64,000 bases of DNA from Aplysia californica (taxonomy: Eukaryota > Mollusca > Gastropoda > Aplysiida > Aplysiidae). The notes below the pieces were generated by a model, which had not been told where the DNA came from, did no database searches, and saw only the letters and a program-made list of their open reading frames with translations. Location: the NCBI RefSeq assembly GCF_000002075.1, contig NW_004797427.1:56872-120871 (forward strand), given 5' to 3'. This document shows, in pieces, positions 63,196 to 64,000 of this stretch (positions within the stretch are counted from its first letter, which is position 1; each line of letters starts with the position of its first letter). The translations under genes were made by a program, and so were the position numbers.

Positions 63196-63433
63196 GTATG
63201 TACAGGGAATATGAGAGGTTGTTACTGGTGTCACAGTTTACCTTTGATTGTGCTGTAAAACACTTATAATTGTGTTGCAAGTTCTGAAAAAAGCTTACTA
63301 TAATCTTACTTCTTTTCTTTCTTACCTTTCTTTCTGTTTGTCTGTCTTGCTTTTTCCTGCAGGTAAGGGCGGTTGGTTGCCAAGACTTTACTTCTTTCCT
63401 TTTATTTGAATCAGACCCACTTCCTCTATCTTT

Positions 63434-63690
63434 GGGTGGTTGGAGGACGCTATTGGTTGTTCCTACTTCTCTTTCCTTCTGTTGTTTCTGTCTGCCTTTC
63501 TTATATTTTCCCTGTGGTGTTCTGGTGTGGTTTGCTTCTTCTTTCCTATCAAACATCTACCGTCCTTATCTCCCCTTCTTCTCTTTTATGTTTGTTACTC
63601 TCTTGTAACACCTTTAATCTTCTGGCACTCATATGACCTTATGCAGTCGCGAGTGCCGTAAAACCTCTACTAAAACCAAACCTAAATTGT
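63434..63690 (+). mobile_element. joined SINE-like elements, type B then type a
   Basis: GGGTGGTTGGAGGACGCTAT begins a type B copy that passes at about 63,515 into a type a body (GGTGTTCTGGTGTGGTTTGC) ending CATATGACCTTATGCAGTCG, CCTCTACTAAAACCAAAC. It may be a template switch or a B copy interrupted by an a copy. Confidence 0.6.
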
Positions 63691-63754
63691 GAATTGTGTT
63701 GATGTGCTCCTATTTTTTCTCATATGAACAAGCTCCTCAAACTTAACTGATTAC

Positions 63755-64000
63755 GTGAGTGGTTGGCGGGTGCTCTGGTGTGGTTTGCTCCTTCTTTCCT
63801 ATCAAACATCTATCGTCCTGATCTCTCCTCGTTCTGTTTAATGTTTGTTACTCTCTTGTAACACTTCTCATCTTCAGCACTTATATGACCTTATTGTGTT
63901 GTAAGTTCCGTAAAACTCTTACTAAAACTAAACTTTCCTAGCAAACATCTATTGTCCTTATCTCTCCTCCTCCTCCTCCTTTTTTTATGTTTGGTGTTCT
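63755..64000 (+). mobile_element. tandem SINE-like elements, type a, running off the window
   Basis: First copy GTGGTTGGCGGGTGCTCTGG ... CTTATATGACCTTATTGTGT, ACTAAAACTAAAC (to 63,933). A second copy lacking the 5' part follows at once (CTAGCAAACATCTATTGTCC) and reaches the window edge. Confidence 0.7.

Overview
Animal nuclear DNA, AT-rich and repeat-dense, with one large gene on the + strand. The gene is the N-terminal half of the H3K4 methyltransferase KMT2C/KMT2D (MLL3/MLL4, trithorax-related family). The organism is probably a mollusc, perhaps a gastropod. That is an inference: the gene is closer to the vertebrate layout than to the insect one, and the window is full of CR1/L2-type LINEs, SINE-like elements and small DNA transposons. 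I saw no second gene on either strand, no rRNA gene, no intact tRNA gene and no virus-like or LTR element.

Layout. Positions 1-12,250 are upstream sequence made mostly of stacked non-autonomous DNA transposons, simple repeats, a SINE nested in another SINE-like element, and a decayed LINE. From 12,251 to 63,195 there are 38 coding exons, all joined by GT-AG introns with consistent reading phase (5,976 coding bases, about 1,992 codons). The last visible donor (63,195) has no following exon in the window, so the gene continues to the right; the FYRN/FYRC and SET domains are not in view. A candidate first coding exon lies at 10,822-10,858.

Domain order along the protein (residue 1 is the codon split at 12,251): Ser/Pro-rich stretch with an AT-hook (1-227); Gly/Arg AT-hook-like stretch (228-290); extended PHD1 (about 364-566); PHD2 (about 568-628); PHD3 (about 622-675); PHD4 (about 690-765); acidic/Ser-rich and His/Gln-rich linker (771-1026); PHD5 (about 1028-1080); PHD6 (about 1076-1130); PHD7 (about 1137-1210); conserved linker motifs (1216-1600); Gly/Pro tract; HMG box (about 1735-1790); Pro/Gly-rich C-terminal stretch. 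This is the order of human KMT2C.

The most unusual parts are: (1) intron 18 (9.7 kb), which holds a tandem array with a unit of about 525 bp organised as a three-unit higher-order repeat of about 1.58 kb, each unit carrying a nearly invariant 124-bp core that also occurs alone elsewhere in the window; (2) at least three places (exon 6 acceptor, exon 14 donor, exon 30 acceptor) where the true splice site and the adjoining exon edge are part of a short tandem repeat, so the intron carries a row of decoy splice sites; (3) a set of SINE-like elements with different bodies but one shared 3' tail, one of them with a perfect 10-bp target-site duplication inside another; (4) several DNA elements with perfect 9-bp (Mutator-like) or TTAA (piggyBac-like) flanks. 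Two 100-N assembly gaps lie at 38,876-38,975 and 56,229-56,328.
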